DNA of 64,000 nucleotides from Phlyctochytrium arcticum (taxonomy: Eukaryota > Chytridiomycota > Chytridiomycetes > Chytridiales > Chytridiaceae), in NCBI GenBank assembly GCA_025602905.1, contig JAHLKI010000010.1:620001-684000 (forward strand), read 5' to 3'. The translations under genes and the position numbers were made by a program. Shown in pieces: positions 17,701 to 32,220 of the stretch (position 1 is the first letter of the stretch; every line of letters begins with the position of its first letter). The notes beneath the pieces are model-generated. The model was not told where the DNA came from. It made no database searches and was given only the letters and a program-made list of their open reading frames with translations.

Positions 17701-20642
17701 AGGTCTTGATTACGGTACCGCACATCTTGCAAATCCTCATGTTACAACCGGACGTGTCGGCCGACTGGACCCCGCGACTCAAGCGAATCATTTTCGATGA
17801 AATCCATAGTATCAGTACGTATATACAATGTCGCACTCAAATCTGCCGGGGTTTAACATGACTGTTTTTTCTGTTTAGGTAGCATGGAGGGGGGATTGAT
17901 TTGGGAGCAGAATTTGGTTCTGGCGCCTTGCCCGATTGTGGCTCTCTCAGCTACTGTTGGTAACCCGGATGAATTTGGCCAGGTATGTTTTTCGTTGGAT
18001 ATATGATGACTGTCTCTAACCAAAATGACATGTAGTGGCTGAAAGACGTACAGGCTGCCAAAGGTCACCGCCTTGAGATAATTCGACACGCACACCGATA
18101 CTCTGATTTGCGTAAATTCATCTATGTTCCGGTCACCTACAAGAAATTCGTTTCGCTGGACGAGAAGTTGGGTGATAAATCCACGGCCCTCACCCATCTC
18201 CATCCGGCCGCCGCTCTGGCGTTGGGTGCTACTTCTATTCCAGACGATTTGTACCTGGAACCCTTTGAATGTGTGCAGCTATACGAGGCCATGTTTTTTG
18301 AGCAAGACGGACAGGCTGCCGTGCTCCCCAAGTCCCTAGAACCCGAAAAGTACTTTTCTGCACGTGGTGTGATTAAGAAGTCGGATGTGATTGCCTATCA
18401 GAGCGAGCTCAAGGCGTGTCTCCAAACCTGGATGGATCTTCCAGATGCACGAACCACCGGGCCGTTCCGACGCGTTCTGGACCGGTTAACGGGCGAGCTC
18501 CGATCATCCATGACCACTTCAGTCAACAAATGGATGGCCGAGCATTCTGGCCATCAGCCTACTGGGATCGAATACGCGTTGGAGAATGTCATGGCGCTCT
18601 GCCTGGATTTACACCAACAAAAGAAGCTCCCCGCAATTTTGTTCAACTATGATCGTGGGCATGTGGAAGCAATTGCGATGCGTATTTTGGAGGAATTGGA
18701 GGCTGCCGAGGAGGCGTTCAAGACGTCGTCCTCCTCTTGGGCGTATAAAATCAAGCAGTGGGAGGCATGGAAGGTTGCCGAAGTTGCGCGCCGGGCTGCT
18801 GCTGCCAAGACTGCACGCGCGGCCGCCAAGGATGATGATAATGATGGTGGTGGGGATGATGGCGACTCGGGATGGGAAGCCACATTTGATCCTACTGCCC
18901 CGCTACCCCAGTTTAGTTTTGCAGGACTAAAGACGCACATGTCAAATGACGAGATTGCCCACGAGATTGAGAGTCTGGAGAAATGGGGGAAAGTCAGTCC
19001 AAAACTCTGTGCGGCTCTTCGCCGTGGAGTGGGTGTTCATCACGCCGGTATGAATCTCCGGTACCGTCAAGTCGTCGAGCGCTGGTTCCGGGCTGGATTA
19101 CTCCGCGTCGTCGTCGCGACGGGAACTCTGGCCCTGGGTATCAACATGCCGGCCACCACATCCGTGTTTACGGAAGACAGTGTGTTCCTGACTGCGTTGG
19201 AGTTTAGGCAGGCGGCCGGTCGAGCTGGTCGACGTGGATTTGATTTACTCGGTCATGTCGTCTTTTTCGGACTTCCACTCGATAAAGTATATCGGCTCCT
19301 CGCATCCCGGCTTCCTGACTTGCGCGGTCATTTCCCGCTCTCGACTACCCTCGTCCTCCGATTGCACCAACTCCTTGTTGACCCAAAATCTGCTCCTGTC
19401 GCTAAAGACATGGTTACCGGACTCTTGTCGTTGGGCAACATGGCGGTTGGAAACACCGCAGCCAAAACGGAGGTTTTACATCATTTGAGGTTTTCGATTG
19501 AGTATTTGAGACGAGCGGGGTTGTTGGGTGTCGACGGGCAGCCCACTAACTTGGCCGGCCTGGTTTCGCACTTGTACTGGACTGAACCCATGGTAAGTTT
19601 TCTTGTTTGTTGATGATGGTTGTTGAGTACTGACTATGGATCTAGAATTTGTGCTTTGCCGTTCTGATGAATTCCGGTGTATTGCGTGAAATTGCCAATG
19701 GCCCGGATGCCAAAATCACCATGTTGACAACATTGGCGCACTTGTTTGGCCGGTAAGAAACACAAATACCTTTTTCTGAAGCGCACCGTACTGATTTTTG
19801 ATGTGCCTAGACGAAAACGACCCGCGGCTACAATGGCGTTTAAAGCCGATCTGCTCAAGCGATCTCCTTCCAAGGTGTTTTTGGAGCCACTGCCGCCCCG
19901 CGTTGTCAAAGTGTTGGAAGAGCATAATGCTCTCGTGTTCCAAGTCATGGAATCGTATGTGCATCACTACGTCAAGACGCTGCCGTATGAGGACGTTGCG
20001 CAACTTCCATTCTCGGGCCGCACGTTCCCCAAATCGAAGGCCTCTGCTGATGCTTCGTCTCCACTATTGTCGAATTTGGCATCCACCTCCCTCCCTTACA
20101 CGGCCCGATCTCCATTCGTGGCTCTTTCAGGTCTGGACGACACGTTTGCTTCAGTCCAAGATATGGCTCGCACCCTGAGATCAGGATTCACCCTCCAAAG
20201 CACGGTTGTCCCCTCCGTTTCTGAACTTCTGGACTCGACCACCGTCCTGGACGCGTACGTGGTTGATTTTTACCGGCACGGACAGTTTAAGGCTCTGGAT
20301 GCTGGAAACGGCATCCTCCCTGGCGATGTATGGCAGCTTATCAATGATTTCATGCTCGTTCTTGCGGCGCTGCGAACAAGTTTGGAGGTGTTGCTTACTG
20401 CCTATGCCAAAACCCGCCGCCAATTGGACCAAATTGAGGAGGCCGAGGCCGACGAACTCAACGGTGACGAGCAAGAAGAAGAGGACGAGGACGAGGAAGA
20501 AGAGTTGGAGGGTACGCCGCGATGGTCTCCGCCTATCAAACTGAAGGCAAAGGTTAGAGATGACCGGCTTTGGGACGTCTATGTTTTGCTTTGTGAGATT
20601 CAAAAGGAGTATGGCGAGAAATTGGATGTTATGAACGCGTAA
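14732..20642 (+). CDS. DDX60-like Ski2-family DExH helicase
   Basis: Eight exons join in frame: 14732-15065, 15120-15295, 15349-15522, 15582-17818, 17883-17982, 18036-19592, 19646-19752 and 19811-20642. They give about 1,838 aa, near the length of animal DDX60. The N-terminus ([12 protein letters not shown]) matches the PIN-like start of that family. Helicase motifs are APTSAGKTF (about residue 860), DEIHSIS (about 966), ALSATVGNP and [10 protein letters not shown] (about 1398). A Lys/Ser-rich linker precedes the helicase core. In animals DDX60 is a cytoplasmic RNA helicase linked to innate antiviral responses and translation control; the role in fungi is not established. The DEIH splice uses the second of two nearby AGs, because the first would create a stop. 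The gene lies on the same strand as the STN1-like gene, about 340 bp downstream of it. Confidence 0.88.
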
Positions 20643-22920
20643 GGTTGGATTTGTATTTATACTTGTGGTTCGTTCTTATTTGTACATACGTGTCAATATG
20701 AGGGGAGGGTTGCTATACCCGAGCCGTGCGCATGGGTGGTTTATGCATGTAACTTTTGGGATGGCACACGATTCTTTGATGACCTGCGTCAAAAAGTTGA
20801 ATTTCCCACGGGATGTATAATCAAGCTGGCGCAGTTTTGGAATGGAACACCCTGTGGATCACCCGTCAAACAACCAAGATCAAGGAGGAAAGATTGCTCT
20901 TACGATCCAACACAGGCCGGCCCGTTTTGAACTTTTACGACGACTCTTTTAAGGTTTGTCACCGCACACACCATGTCGGATGCTCTGTCGAACTGTTCGC
21001 GCGTGCCATAGCATTAGTTCAGTGACAAGATCATGTGGGCAAGACCACCCGTCAAGTCGAAACGGCGTGGACCTACCACAACCTCAAGAAGATTCAAGAA
21101 CATATTCTGATCCAAGTTTGGGACAATGGGTCTTGCTTTCTATTTCACTTTCACTGTCATGTGGTCGAAAGTGAGACCAAAACAAACAAGGCGTCAAGAT
21201 CTGTATGATCTGGGGCGCTTTTCCCCAACGAATTGATTGAACTTGATCATACTATAGTGTAAGTAACTTAATTTGAATACTTTAAAGGTTATAAGATCAA
21301 CTTCCTCTCATTGTTCTACTTTCTAGTTGTGATGCACAAGTGAACCGATGGGAGCTACGTTAAACACGAGAGAAAGGAACTTCCGTGTCAAAATGTATCA
21401 AATCATGGCTCTCGACCCTGGGCTGCCCCGCATGGCATGTCTTGTCCGTCCGCATAGATACCATTAAAATTCCGACCAACATAAGGGCACAAATCGCCCA
21501 CTAAACAGTCGAGCCGATACGCTCCTCGCCTACCACAAACAATTTGGTCACTTTTCGACTGTTGGCAAGCAGCGTGTCTGGTGGCCGAATATCAACCAAG
21601 GGCCCCGAGCCTTGGCGACGCTTTCCATTCTCCGAATCTGAATTATTTACATTCAAAGAATATCTGAGCAGAGCGGCGGAACACCATAAGTATGCTGTAA
21701 AGATCTTATACTTGGGATGCAAGGCCATCCCAGGCCAGCAAACTGCAGCAAATATCTTTCCATGACTGGACGACCAACACCGTGGCAGCGTTCAACACCC
21801 TCTCCACTTCTGCTACCACGCTAGTGGCCCCCATGATGGAAGCCGCTATGCTGTACCATTTGCGCCTTCACTGTAGTGTCCGTGTGTGCCACGGATTTGT
21901 CTGGCAAGGATTGGTACGGGATTTCTCTTACAACCGATGCGGGCAGTCTGATCTCCGGGCCGAGGCTGTTCACCTCATGCTCGGGTGGAGCGCCGGAGCA
22001 GAAGCCCATATGGAGAGTCAATCTTGCAAGTATGTACCCAACTGGACATCCAAAAAGGTCGAGTCTTGCTATTGAGACCGCAACGTCGTAGTTCTTCAAA
22101 AGGATCAAGTTTGCAAAGCAAAACATGGTCCGCGATTTTCTTATGGCGAAAGGCTTCCGATTCGATACCGTGGATCGAATGATTGACTGAGGAGAGTGCG
22201 GATGCGAAAGGCCAGATTTCGGCATTGACTGTGGCACACATATGCTGGTCGTCGAAGTAGATGAAGGCCAACCCGCATTCCGAGTTCGACCATGGGGGTC
22301 AAATGCTGGCGGATAGATGCCGCGCTGAAACCACGAGCAGCGGGGACTGGTCGCTGAGGAGGCTGATGGAAGTACTGTCGTCGCGACAGAGGAAAGGTAT
22401 ACCCCCCATGGACGGTGAATTGTCATGTTACTTCTCTGAACAGTCCTCGCACGCGCGTGAGCGTACACAGACGGACAAGACACCCAGACATAATTTAAAT
22501 TGTTTGAGCTCATCAATTCACTTGTAGAGGAAGATGTTGAGATGTGAACTGGAGCAAGTGTGGGAAGCTGGGAGTCTTAAGTCATGTAGCCAATTTTAGA
22601 TAGATTATTGGTACACGTGAGCATGGGAACGCGTCTCTACGCGTACCGTTGGCGTCGTTAAATAGCAGACTGCTTGGCAGCTTAGAACTACAACCGTTTT
22701 CTTCTCAATACATTTCTTCATCGCAACAACCAACTAATCGCTCTGCGACCAGTATATGACTATCGTGACCGGGAGGTGCCATCAGAGACCTTGTTACGAC
22801 AGAAGACACGGGAAAACCTCTTCAATTCGCTCATATTCATGGCACTCTGGAAGATCAGCCGGTGATTCAAGTCGTAGTCGCTGACTTGGACCCCGCGCAA
22901 CTGAAAGGCTTTGGCCTTTA
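20643..22920 (+). other. gene-free zone with decayed retroelement traces
   Basis: No intact gene is supported over 2.3 kb. Short open stretches alternate with stops. One piece near 20813-20950 reads like part of a retroelement polyprotein (NTLWITRQTTK, GRPVLNFYDDSF) but cannot be assigned. A piece at 21504-21600 resembles an integrase zinc-binding region and is listed separately. The long minus-strand frame at 21821-22516 has no recognisable domain and biased composition, and I treat it as a shadow. Confidence 0.5.
21504..21600 (+). pseudogene. fragment of a Ty3/gypsy-type integrase zinc-binding region
   Basis: The translation contains LLAYHKQFGHFSTVGKQRVW followed by WPNI. The HX4H spacing and WWP ending are those of the H2C2 region that precedes the integrase core. 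The frame is lost on both sides, so this is a relic. It is unrelated in sequence to the chromovirus integrase in this window (GGHTGKH). Confidence 0.55.
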
Positions 22921-24340
22921 TTGAGAAAAGATAACCCGCATGACTACCAAAATGGGTTGAGAAACTCATTTGACTCACATTTTCAAGTCATACCAGGTCC
23001 GGATGGAAGTGCTCGATATGGGCCAATGGAGCCCAACCCTTGGACGGACACCTCCGGGACAGCAAATGATACAGTTCTGGCTCAAGACCCTTCGCGTACC
23101 ATCCCACGTTCATCGCCGCACATTGTAAGATATGAAGGGGCGGCAGCCATCATTGATTTGGCGGCTCGATCATTCCGCATGTTTTGCATTGGATCCTTGA
23201 AAAATGTGCTGGCGGATGACGCTGCCCACGAGCTTGAATATCGATCTGCATTTTGGGATCGGGTTTTGGAAAGCATCTTTTGCTTTCCCTGGCTATCATG
23301 GACATCGGGAGAAGTGGAAAATAGACTGATGTCGCGGTCAAGAGCGGCGCAAAACAATGCCGACACTGCTCCGGCAATGAAACACGATGGCATCGGAACC
23401 CTGCTCCTTTGCGATATGCGGGTGCTCTCTCTTCGCACCAAATGGCAACTCGACTCCCCCCATCCACCTCGCGCCGCTTTCAACGACCTCCTCCGCAACT
23501 CTGGCCACCTCCAAGTCGACATGCTTCGCGCCCGCCCCGTCGTCTTTGCCCTCCTCCAAATCCTCCGCCGTTTTCATTCCGCCTTCAGCTATGAGGGCAA
23601 CATCATCGGCAACTACACCACCCTCCCATACCACCCCACATTCATCAAGCCCCCTCCTCCTCCTCGCTGTCCTCGCTCCATCTCCCCCGCCGACCGCGCC
23701 ATCCTCGACAACGAACGGGACACAATGCTCTCCCTCGGCCGCTGGCGAAAAACCTACAATTTTGTCGCGGCCAGCGACCCTGTTCCCATCCACTATGTCG
23801 ACAAACCTACCCGCATTGCCTTCGACTTTCGTGCCGTCAACGAGTGTATGGCCTGGGATCCGTGGACGTCCTCTCATGGCTGGTCGAGATCCCGTTCCGC
23901 TTCGTCTCCGGCGGCGACGCCAACAAAGGCTTTTATCAAATTGCCGTCCATCCCGACGCTCGCCCCTGGTTCTGCCTCCGCCTCCCCGACGGCGTCTACG
24001 AATCTCTCTTCATGCCCTTCGGACCAATGACCGCCCCCGCCCACTTCAGCCGTGTCGCCGACCAAGTCCTCGGCCCCCTCAAATGGAACTCGACCAACAA
24101 CTATCTCGACGACATCCACTCCCGCGCCGAGACCGCGTACGACGCACTCGATGCCATCGCCGACTGGCTCTCTCGCTGGTCCTCCGCCACCCTTACCCTC
24201 CGCCTCGACAAATGCCAATGGCTTTTTGAAAGCATCGCCGCCCTTGGGTTCGTCGCCAGCGCCAACGGCCTCCGTCCCGACCCCGCCAAAGTCTCCGTCC
24301 TCGCCTCCTACGCCCGCCCCACTTTCTTTCCTTGCCTGAT
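22921..24340 (+). pseudogene. decayed reverse transcriptase fragment of an LTR retroelement
   Basis: One frame ends near 23850 with RIAFDFRAVNEC. The neighbouring frame then continues with GDANKGFYQIAVHPD, LPDGVYESLFMPFGP, TAPAHFSRVADQVLG and NYLDDIHS. These are successive reverse transcriptase motifs of the Ty3/gypsy type, with YLDD at the active site. The change of frame near 23850 and the absence of any RNase H or integrase after 24340 show a broken remnant. The stretch 23450-24330 is strongly C-rich on the plus strand, unlike its surroundings. It differs clearly from the intact chromovirus, so it represents another, older family. Confidence 0.8.
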
Positions 24341-24386
24341 TGATAGCGAGATGGCAATCGGTACTTCAGGAACACGAAATTGCTAG

Positions 24387-25016
24387 CATTGCGGGAATCA
24401 TGCCGACCTTTGAAGCGCTCCAGTCTTTCTGTATTTTTGCCTTTTGCTTGACTTTCGACCTCGCTATTCGCCTGCATTCCACAACATGCTTTTTATGATA
24501 AACTTGCTTCAAAATTGTGTTCAGATGTTGTCTCTCGTTCTCTGCCCAGCATCCTCGGAGGGATCCGCCCTTTTTTTTCATGGTTCGAGGTATTTGCTGA
24601 AGGAGAGTGATAAAAGAAAGTCGGAGCGTTGGCCGATACGATATATTCACTTTGGTGACGAATCGCGTGCGTCAAGTTACGAGTCAGACAACGAAAATCT
24701 TTCAATAAACCACACACCTCTCATGATCTACTTTAGAAAAGGGGTGTGTGGTTTATTCATGAAATACATTGGAAAATGCCGTATACTACGCCTCTAAGCT
24801 AGCTACCACACCGAAACTGGCCACCCTCCCAGGTCTCAGACACCGGCTGCATTATTCAATCTTCCGCTCAACGATCATCAATAGTATTAGAGCCAAAATT
24901 GTTCATCGAGCTAGCCTCAGTTGTTTACTGTCCGCAGAGCTGACAGTTTCCCAATGTACGTCCTGGGAAGTGTATCAATACTTTACGGATATTTTAATAT
25001 CATCAATTTCGCCTTG
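24387..25016. other. intergenic sequence without a supported gene
   Basis: About 630 bp lie between the reverse transcriptase relic and the Crinkler-header gene. The only structure seen is the inverted repeat at 24704-24757. Confidence 0.5.
24704..24757. repeat. 15-bp perfect inverted repeat with 24-nt loop
   Basis: The arms aataaaccacacacc (24704-24718) and ggtgtgtggtttatt (24743-24757) are exact reverse complements. It could be a hairpin or the remains of a very small inverted-repeat element. No flanking duplication was recognised. Confidence 0.6.
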
Positions 25017-25567
25017 TTAATGAGATAGCTGGTCTTGAATACGAGATAGTTGGGCTCGAATGTGAGTTTGTTCCTCTAGAATAAGAGTTTGTTGCGCTGC
25101 AATACGAGACAATACTTCCAATACGGTGACATCTTCAAAAGAAGAAGCGAACGTTAAATGACAGCTTAATACCTTGAAGGCCAAATCGGCTCCTTACCAT
25201 TAATTGTCGCCTGGACAGTCTGGACTGGCTCCGGGACTATTACCAGTAGCGGGTATGTGATGGTATTCTCCAGCGTTATAATTTCATCGCGTGGATCCAC
25301 ATAGTACTCCATATCATTCAGAGACTTGCCTTCATCCAAAGAGAGCTCGTCCTTGTTCGAGTACACAAGAAGTGAAATTGCCGCTACATCCTTGAGAGGC
25401 GGCGTCTCGCCAATCTTGTTCTTTATAGCGTCGCACAAATAGTCCACAGACGATTCATCCGGTACATCAATAGGGATAATTCTTGATAGTTTCTCGCTCT
25501 TGGAATTGCTGAATTGAAACCAAACTGTCTGTATCGTGGGACCATCCGTGTCGACAAATTTGCCCAT
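25017..25567 (-). CDS. Crinkler-type header protein with coiled-coil tail, no effector domain
   Basis: Two exons, 25567-25198 and 25132-25017, join across a 65-bp GTAAGG..AAG intron and give 161 aa. Residues 1 to about 118 have the strand-helix-strand pattern of the ubiquitin-like N-terminal header of Crinkler (CRN) proteins: IIPIDVPDESSVDYLCDAIK, SLLVYSNKDEL and a closing YPLLVIVPEP strand. Exon 2 encodes a short coiled coil (VLSRIAAQQTLILEEQTHIR) and then stops. CRN proteins in oomycetes, chytrids and Glomeromycota normally carry a C-terminal toxin-like domain after the header; none is present here. It could be a decoy, an immunity-like partner or a remnant. The family call is from pattern, and the exon structure is well supported. 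Confidence 0.6.
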
Positions 25568-25815
25568 TGTTTGTTACAGATTCCAGGTAAAAACTTTCCA
25601 GCGTTTTGTTTATACGGCGGGGCGAAGAATATTGACAATACAGCCACTTCAAAGTTCACACGGTGTTTAGCATGGTGTTTCGCTTTCTTTTAATCGACTC
25701 TTTTGACCTGCACGCCCATTGAAGACGATATCTATTATATATATATCTAAGATAACACCACAATTACAAATCTACTTACGATAAATAGAAGAGATGGGAA
25801 AGACCGTTAGAATTG

Positions 25816-26741
25816 CTACAGCGGGCCTGAGTGGGCCAAGAGATTGACCTTGCACCATGCTTCAAAACGCTTCAACCCCATACCAGTACCAAACTGACCC
25901 GTCGCCATAGACTTCTTCTTCTCTTCAAGCATCTCTGCAGCTTCTTCTCCGCTACACCCCTTCTGCTTCATGACTTCCTTGACCGCTCGGTAAATGAAGT
26001 TCCTTCGGCAGTAGAGAGATTTTTTCCGAGGGCATCTCCTCCATCGCGGTCCCCACTGCTCCTCCATAGCCTGTACGGATATTTGGCCACTCACTCCCTG
26101 CACATACTCCTGCCAGACGGGAATAACATGTTCATGCTCTCGCTTGAGCTCAAAGACGGGAACTAGTGGATCTTGCGATTGCACAGTTGAGGACCTGTTG
26201 CCGGAGGTGGAAGTAGAGGGATTGGTCGAGGCATGGCTGGAAGTGGGTGGGGTAGACGTCGCCACAGATGCTGATGCTGATGAAGTGGTGGCGGATGGAT
26301 CGGAGGTAGTAGTGGGTGTTGGCAAAACAGGGGGTGAAAGGGTTGAAGGTGACGCAGGTGGTTGGGCTGTTTCAATCGGGATTGCGAAGGGAGAAGATAG
26401 CGATGGTGCAGCAGGGGCCTGAGCAGAGGCGGGTGGGATTTTGGGAAAGGATGGGCCGGCAGTGGCGGGAGTTGATGAATTCAATGCCAATGCTGCCGCG
26501 TGGAATCCCATGCTCGCTTGGTTGAATATTTGCGCCATCATAGCCATCTGATGGTTAAAGAGAGCCATTGAAGCGCGAAACTCATTCATGTCGCGTTCCC
26601 GCTGAGCGTCAGCCCTTGAGATCGCCAGCATATAGGCCTAGAAACAACGTCGTACTTCATGTTAGCAAATGATTTTGAGAAACTGTAATCAAGCCCACAT
26701 ACCTTCAGCTGCTCATTCTCCACCTCAAGCGAGTTTGTCAT
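25816..26741 (-). CDS. GCR1_C-domain DNA-binding protein
   Basis: Exon 1 (26741-26703) encodes MTNSLEVENEQLK, and exon 2 runs 26637-25816; together they give 286 aa. A helical segment comes first, then a Ser/Thr/Pro-rich middle. Around residues 185-255 there is a segment reading VWQEYVQGVSGQISVQAMEE, then WGPRWR and YCRRNFIYRAV. This W..Y..G..S...LE..WG..WR pattern is the GCR1_C domain, the DNA-binding part of the yeast glycolytic activator Gcr1. The same domain is common in fungal transcription factors and in some transposon-linked genes. The gene is divergent from TAF4. A further upstream exon overlapping 26787-27026 is possible, because that stretch is open, but it lacks an ATG. Confidence 0.7.
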
Positions 26742-27028
26742 ATTGTCCACCCTCTCTGTCGAGTCTGTCCAAAGTTCTCCAAACAGTCAAAACTCCGACG
26801 CGGACAAGACCGAAGTGAGGCAATGGATCCGGTTGCAACCGTGCCATAAAGTGATTTTGCAAGCTGCCAGCAAATCACCAGCAAAATTGAGCAAATCCTT
26901 GGAATTAAAAGCCAATCTTTCCTGGTCTACTAGGGAGTCATAGCCAGAGAAGACTGGATCTGGGGCCTTTCCGTGAGATATGAAGATATAGGCAGTTTGT
27001 TTGGGGTCAAAGGACACAGTCGTCAAAT

Positions 27029-29668
27029 ATGAACGGCAACACGGAGGACACGAGCTTTCTCGACATCTTGGCGGATGTTGCGGACCACGAGCGGCCCTTA
27101 AAGGTCGAGAATAAAACGAATGGAGATCGCGGAGAGCAGACGAGTGAAGGGGTGGGGAGTGGGAGTGTCCAAGGAAACTACAAGAGGGAAGATTCTGGGG
27201 CTAGTGCTATTCAAGTCGATACAACAGACGAAGATCTCATGTCGCTGTTTCCCGCGCACCCACCAGAGCTGCCTGTTGACGAGATTATGGAACACCCACC
27301 TGTACCGCTAACCGAAACAGAAGAGCAGGAGTTGGCCGCCTTGTTTGCTGATCACCCACCCCATACGCTCGCGCCCTCACTTCCATCAAGTGGAGGAGGA
27401 TCGGACCCAGGTTCATTCCCCATAGACTTCCATGTTTCCACAGCAGCTCACCAGCCTCCGCCCAACATCCGCACCCATTCTTCAGCAGCGGCCACGGCAA
27501 TCAAAGCACCATCAGTACATTGCCCTTCTTCCACACTAGCCTCCCTCCCTACACCAGCTGGTGGAGTTCGGCCACCAGTTCGACCCATGCAGCGTTCAAA
27601 TAGTAACTTGGCAAATCCACCTCCTCCGCATATACCCATCATCCCAAATCTCGCCCCCCGACCTTCACCCTCTCCGCAAACCCCACAATCCAAAGCGACC
27701 AACAGTTTTCGGCCTGCCAACAGCGCACCGCCCGCACGGCCGACTAATCCCTCATTACCCATTACGTCCGCGCCTCCACCGCCGCTAGGAAGTTCTCCAG
27801 GTCCAACACAGCTGCTACAAAATTTGCTCAAGCAGGTGCATCCAGACCGGCATCCTGAGTTTCTGGACTTGTACCGGCAATTGCAGGTATGTATCCTAGG
27901 GAGCGCGATGCGTTCCAGGTCTGTTATCTTTTAGAGGAGTATCTAATGCGTCATGTAGATGAAACAATTGAATAATGAGCAGTTCCTGGATCGTGCAAAG
28001 GAGATGCTGACAGTATCATCGCGGACGGTTAACCTTCCAATTATGTCCCGAACACCGAGCTCGTCTGGGCTTCTGCGGCTCCCGCTCAATAGCCCATCAG
28101 CGTCGGTTGCTCCCGCTCTGGACGATATGCGTAAGCGCCAGGCCGAGTCCATCTACAATATGTAAGTCGATCAGGCTGGCATCGAGTAGTATTTCCACCC
28201 GCGTTTGCTGATTAGATCCCATCAACTTTCAGGAACCCTGCAAAGCGACCACGGCCAGAGCCTATCCAGAGCGGAAGGGTCTCCATGCAGATGAACCGTG
28301 GACCATCAACGCCGGGCACTCCAACGCATACAGTGATGTCTCCTGGCCCCATGTCGGGCAGCTTTACGTGTAAATGTCCCTTCAGTCTCGTTTATTTTCA
28401 GCCATTTCTGACTTCATATTCTAGACCGCCCACAAAACACGCCGGCATACAATGCCAACAATCGTGTCAACAATGCCCCATTTACACCAGCACCAGCGCC
28501 CCGCGCTCCGGCGGAAATTGATCCCACCAAACTAGACGTGCAGAGCATGATGGACGTCACGAGTTACACAGGGGTAAACATTCGGGAAGAAGAGGATAAC
28601 ATCATGAGCTTGATGCCGATGACGGGAGGATACCAGTATGGCGCAAGTAGAGTCAAGTCACAGTCATTTCTGAACATTGCCGCGTTGCGGCGCAAGATAG
28701 AATTGATAGGTAATTCTGCATCTTGACGTAAATTGGTCACCAGATTGCTCATGGGGTGATTTTTTTTAGCTCGAAAGCATAAACTCGTACGCGTGGAGGA
28801 AGATCTCTTGAATTACATTGCTCTAGCAACTGAAGAACGCATGCGTGATATTATGGATCAGACTGTCCTTGCCGCCAAACACCGTACAGGGTTGCTGCAC
28901 GAAACCTTTATAGACGAAGAGCGCGAACGGCTGGAAAAACACCGATCTGGCCTTCCTGGCGGAGAAGACGCCCTCGAATTGATTGTTGTAAAGAAGGACG
29001 ACGTGCGTAAACAGTTGACCACTTTGGAACGACGCGAGCGCGACGAGGAACGTAAAATACGATCCAAGCGAAATTTAGGCGAGAATGGAGAACCAATATC
29101 AGAAGGTGGGGCGGCTGCAGAGGGTGGGACCGTGGGGGGTGCCAAGACTGGTGGCGTTGGCGGCCGGGATCCAGAAGGTGCAACGCCCAAAAAGAAAAAG
29201 AAGTCTGCCAAGGATAAGGATATGCCGGAAGAAATCAAGATGAAACTTGCGAATCAAGCCGTCATGGCTGCCATTGGAGGCACTCCCATGAAAAGTTGGA
29301 TGTTGGGAGGGGCGGGCAAAGGCGGTGCAACTCCTGGGTCCGCTGGTGGTGGCAGTGGAGGGGCCACCGGATCAAGTTCAGGCGGCGGAGGAACCAATTC
29401 CGGAAATGTCGGTAGCACATCCAGTCCCCTCCTCCGCACATCCACCTCGTCCTCTCGTCGGAAATCTAAAGGCGACGGTCTGACACCCCTTCCCCCGGGA
29501 TACTCTACGACAACAGCCAGTCGACTCCCTGGCGCGGGGCGACGGAACGCTGCTTCGGATCAAGCTATGCGGCGCGTCACCCTCAAAGATGTGTTATTTA
29601 CACTGGAAAACGACATGACTATGACGAAATCACCACTTATTGCAAAATGGTGGCCAAATGTAACTTAA
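27029..29668 (+). CDS. TAF4: transcription initiation factor TFIID subunit TAF4
   Basis: Five exons (27029-27886, 27959-28161, 28233-28369, 28425-28709, 28770-29668) form a 793-aa frame. The N-terminal half is Pro/Ser-rich and disordered. Then comes a short helical block, TQLLQNLLKQVH with QLNNEQFLDRAKEML after the splice. The conserved C-terminal domain begins at DVTSYTGVNIREEEDNIM and continues through RKHKLVRVEEDLLNYIA and RMRDIMDQTVLAAKHR. This is the TAF4 histone-fold region that pairs with TAF12 in TFIID. A Gly/Ser-rich insert and the typical end VTLKDVLFTLEND follow. TFIID acts in the nucleus at RNA polymerase II promoters. The identification is strong. Confidence 0.93.
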
Positions 29669-29963
29669 AATCAATAGCTGCATAGTTTCAATTTTGTGTT
29701 GTAAATCTTTCCCTTGCGTCGCCCCTTTTTCATTAATGCATGCAAACGTCAAAGCTGTCCCCAATGACCTTGCGCAACAAGTTGCACTTTTCAGCTACGA
29801 TTTGCGTCGCAAAGACCAACCTCCATCGCACTCAATGACAGACGTCGAGAAAACAGAAACACAGGAAGATGCAAAATTAAATATGTACAGTAAGTTAAAA
29901 TCAAACAAGACCCATGGATCCCTCAGGTCCCGTCTAGAACATGTACAATCTGAGAACGCACTC

Positions 29964-32220
<2,257 letters not shown>

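Noticed and set aside
21821..22516. 231-codon minus-strand ORF
   Set aside because: No domain is visible, the composition is Ser/Pro-rich, and it overlaps decayed retroelement sequence. It is most likely a shadow frame.
23338..24218. Long ORFs opposite the RT relic (179 and 114 codons)
   Set aside because: They are mirror frames of the C-rich relic with Gly/Glu/Val-biased composition, and the RT motifs lie on the plus strand.
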